A stretch of DNA of 37,978 bases, taken from positions 1-37,978 of IMG/VR virus record IMGVR_UViG_3300023112_001499; one strand, given 5' to 3'. The position numbers and the translations under genes were made by a program. The notes below the pieces were generated by a model, which saw only the letters and a list, made by a program, of their open reading frames with translations, was not told where the DNA came from and searched no databases. How positions within the stretch are numbered: position 1 is the stretch's first letter; each line of letters opens with the position of its first letter. Positions 37,340 to 37,978 of this stretch are shown here, one piece after another. This DNA comes from a virus.

Positions 37340-37978
37340 GATAATTCCTCAACAGCATCTTCTAGCCTATTGAATACCTCAGTAATTTCTTCTTGCTTGG
37401 TGCTGTTGAAAATATTTGTTTTAGTTTTCAACACTGCCTTGCGTCTAGTAATAGGCTGAGGTATATATGTTTCAGCCGTCAGATTAAATTGATATTTTAC
37501 AACTCTAATGTTTTGATCTCCTGGTTCAACGTCTAAATTGTTAGCTATTGAATCTAGTTTTACCCCCGTTTCCCACGGGACTCCTCGTACTTTTATATAT
37601 GCAATTGGACTAAATTTCAAAAGTAATTGCTCTATAATTTGATTCATGTCCTCAATGTATAGGGTCCACGCATACAGGGTGAAGCCAACATCAATCGGAA
37701 TCCCCCTTGCAGTCCCAAACACAGTATCTCTCTCATGCTTTTCATTCGTTGTAAATCCAGGCTTTCTGTCTGGTCTGTATCTTCTCATCCAATCTAGGGC
37801 TTTGTGATATGTGTATCTGTCTTGATTGAATTGCAAATCTGATGAGTATATTGCGAGCATAGGGAGCTTGATTCTGTCTACGACTAGACTGTTGTCTTTT
37901 CTAACATTGTCCTGCATCATTGCTGCAACAGCCCTTTCTTGCGATGCCCAAATGATTGGAACGGGATGAGACTTTCCA
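37336..37978 (-). CDS. 15: gp15-like tail completion/sheath stabiliser, 5' end missing
   Basis: The frame is open through the right edge, reading GKSHPVPIIWASQERAVAAM before the internal Met codons at 37920 and 37917, so the gene starts outside the window. HPVPIIWASQ aligns with T4 gp15 VPITYASKE, PMLAIYSSDLQFNQDRY with its PRINLHLVDFSYNAPFKTN region, and GFTLYAWTLYIEDMNQIIEQ followed by LLLKFSP with LSIFTRYEDDMFQIVEQIL and PYFQP. In T4 gp15 caps the tail and stabilises the sheath before head joining. The gene order before sheath and tube agrees. This comparison is from memory and should be confirmed with a profile search. Confidence 0.7.
   Translation of the reverse strand, partial: GKSHPVPIIWASQERAVAAMMQDNVRKDNSLVVDRIKLPMLAIYSSDLQFNQDRYTYHKALDWMRRYRPDRKPGFTTNEKHERDTVFGTARGIPIDVGFTLYAWTLYIEDMNQIIEQLLLKFSPIAYIKVRGVPWETGVKLDSIANNLDVEPGDQNIRVVKYQFNLTAETYIPQPITRRKAVLKTKTNIFNSTKQEEITEVFNRLEDAVEELS

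Overview
The window is a piece of a tailed, contractile (myovirus) phage genome of the T4 supergroup, AT-rich, with short intergenic gaps and many four-base stop/start overlaps. T4-type genes recognised from sequence are a UvsW-like helicase, gp47 and gp46 recombination nuclease subunits, a gp55-like late sigma factor, a gp15-like tail completion protein, tail sheath gp18, two gp19-like tail tube proteins and a gp26/gp51-type baseplate protein. The host cannot be named. A class II ribonucleotide reductase, a SpeD-like protein, DUF1360 and gp55 resemble marine T4-like phages. A few secreted or DUF6717-like proteins recall planctomycetes, but that is weak evidence.

Layout. Positions 1-4154 (+): a fragment, a hypothetical gene, the helicase, and an unusual fusion of a PAP2-type phosphatase domain with an ArdC-like antirestriction/zincin module. 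Positions 10341-4190 (-): a long run of small genes including an S4-domain protein, two methyltransferase/epimerase-type enzymes, YopX- and YqeY-like proteins, an orotate phosphoribosyltransferase and two tRNA genes, one of them split by a 197-nt group I intron. Positions 10575-10919 (+): a secreted moron-like gene with its own promoter and terminator. Positions 12695-10978 (-): a TylF-type methyltransferase, a glycosyltransferase-like protein and a Cys-rich protein. Positions 12755-25774 (+): Met/Gly/Pro-rich protein, gp47, a glycosyltransferase-like gene, gp46, intein-containing class II RNR, CTP synthase, a zinc-binding protein, a Pro/Gln-repeat protein, a SpeD-like protein, a class II glutamine amidotransferase that seems to start at AUU, and a PD-(D/E)XK nuclease. 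Positions 28273-25771 (-): baseplate protein with a -1 frameshift extension, plus a putative virion protein. Positions 28327-29743 and 31540-32602 (+): small genes and gp55. Positions 31440-29767 (-): glycosyltransferase and PAS protein. Positions 37978-32697 (-): gp15-like, sheath, tube, sulfotransferase, second tube.

How the genes work together. gp55 should direct late transcription, and its expected box (T4: TATAAATA) is present as ATAAATAAT at 2161, 12741 and 26072. At the first two it lies exactly 14 nt before an ATG with no Shine-Dalgarno, which predicts almost leaderless late mRNAs. Both of those proteins, and the one at 22957, begin with a peptide resembling the T4 capsid-targeting sequence. 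My leading hypothesis is therefore that the PAP2-ArdC fusion is made late, packaged in the head and injected to protect incoming DNA. OPRT, CTP synthase and RNR together form a partial orotate-to-dCTP supply route. UvsW, gp46/47 and the PD-(D/E)XK nuclease form a recombination set. Glycosyl-, methyl- and sulfotransferase-like genes are spread through the window and suggest surface or glycan modification.
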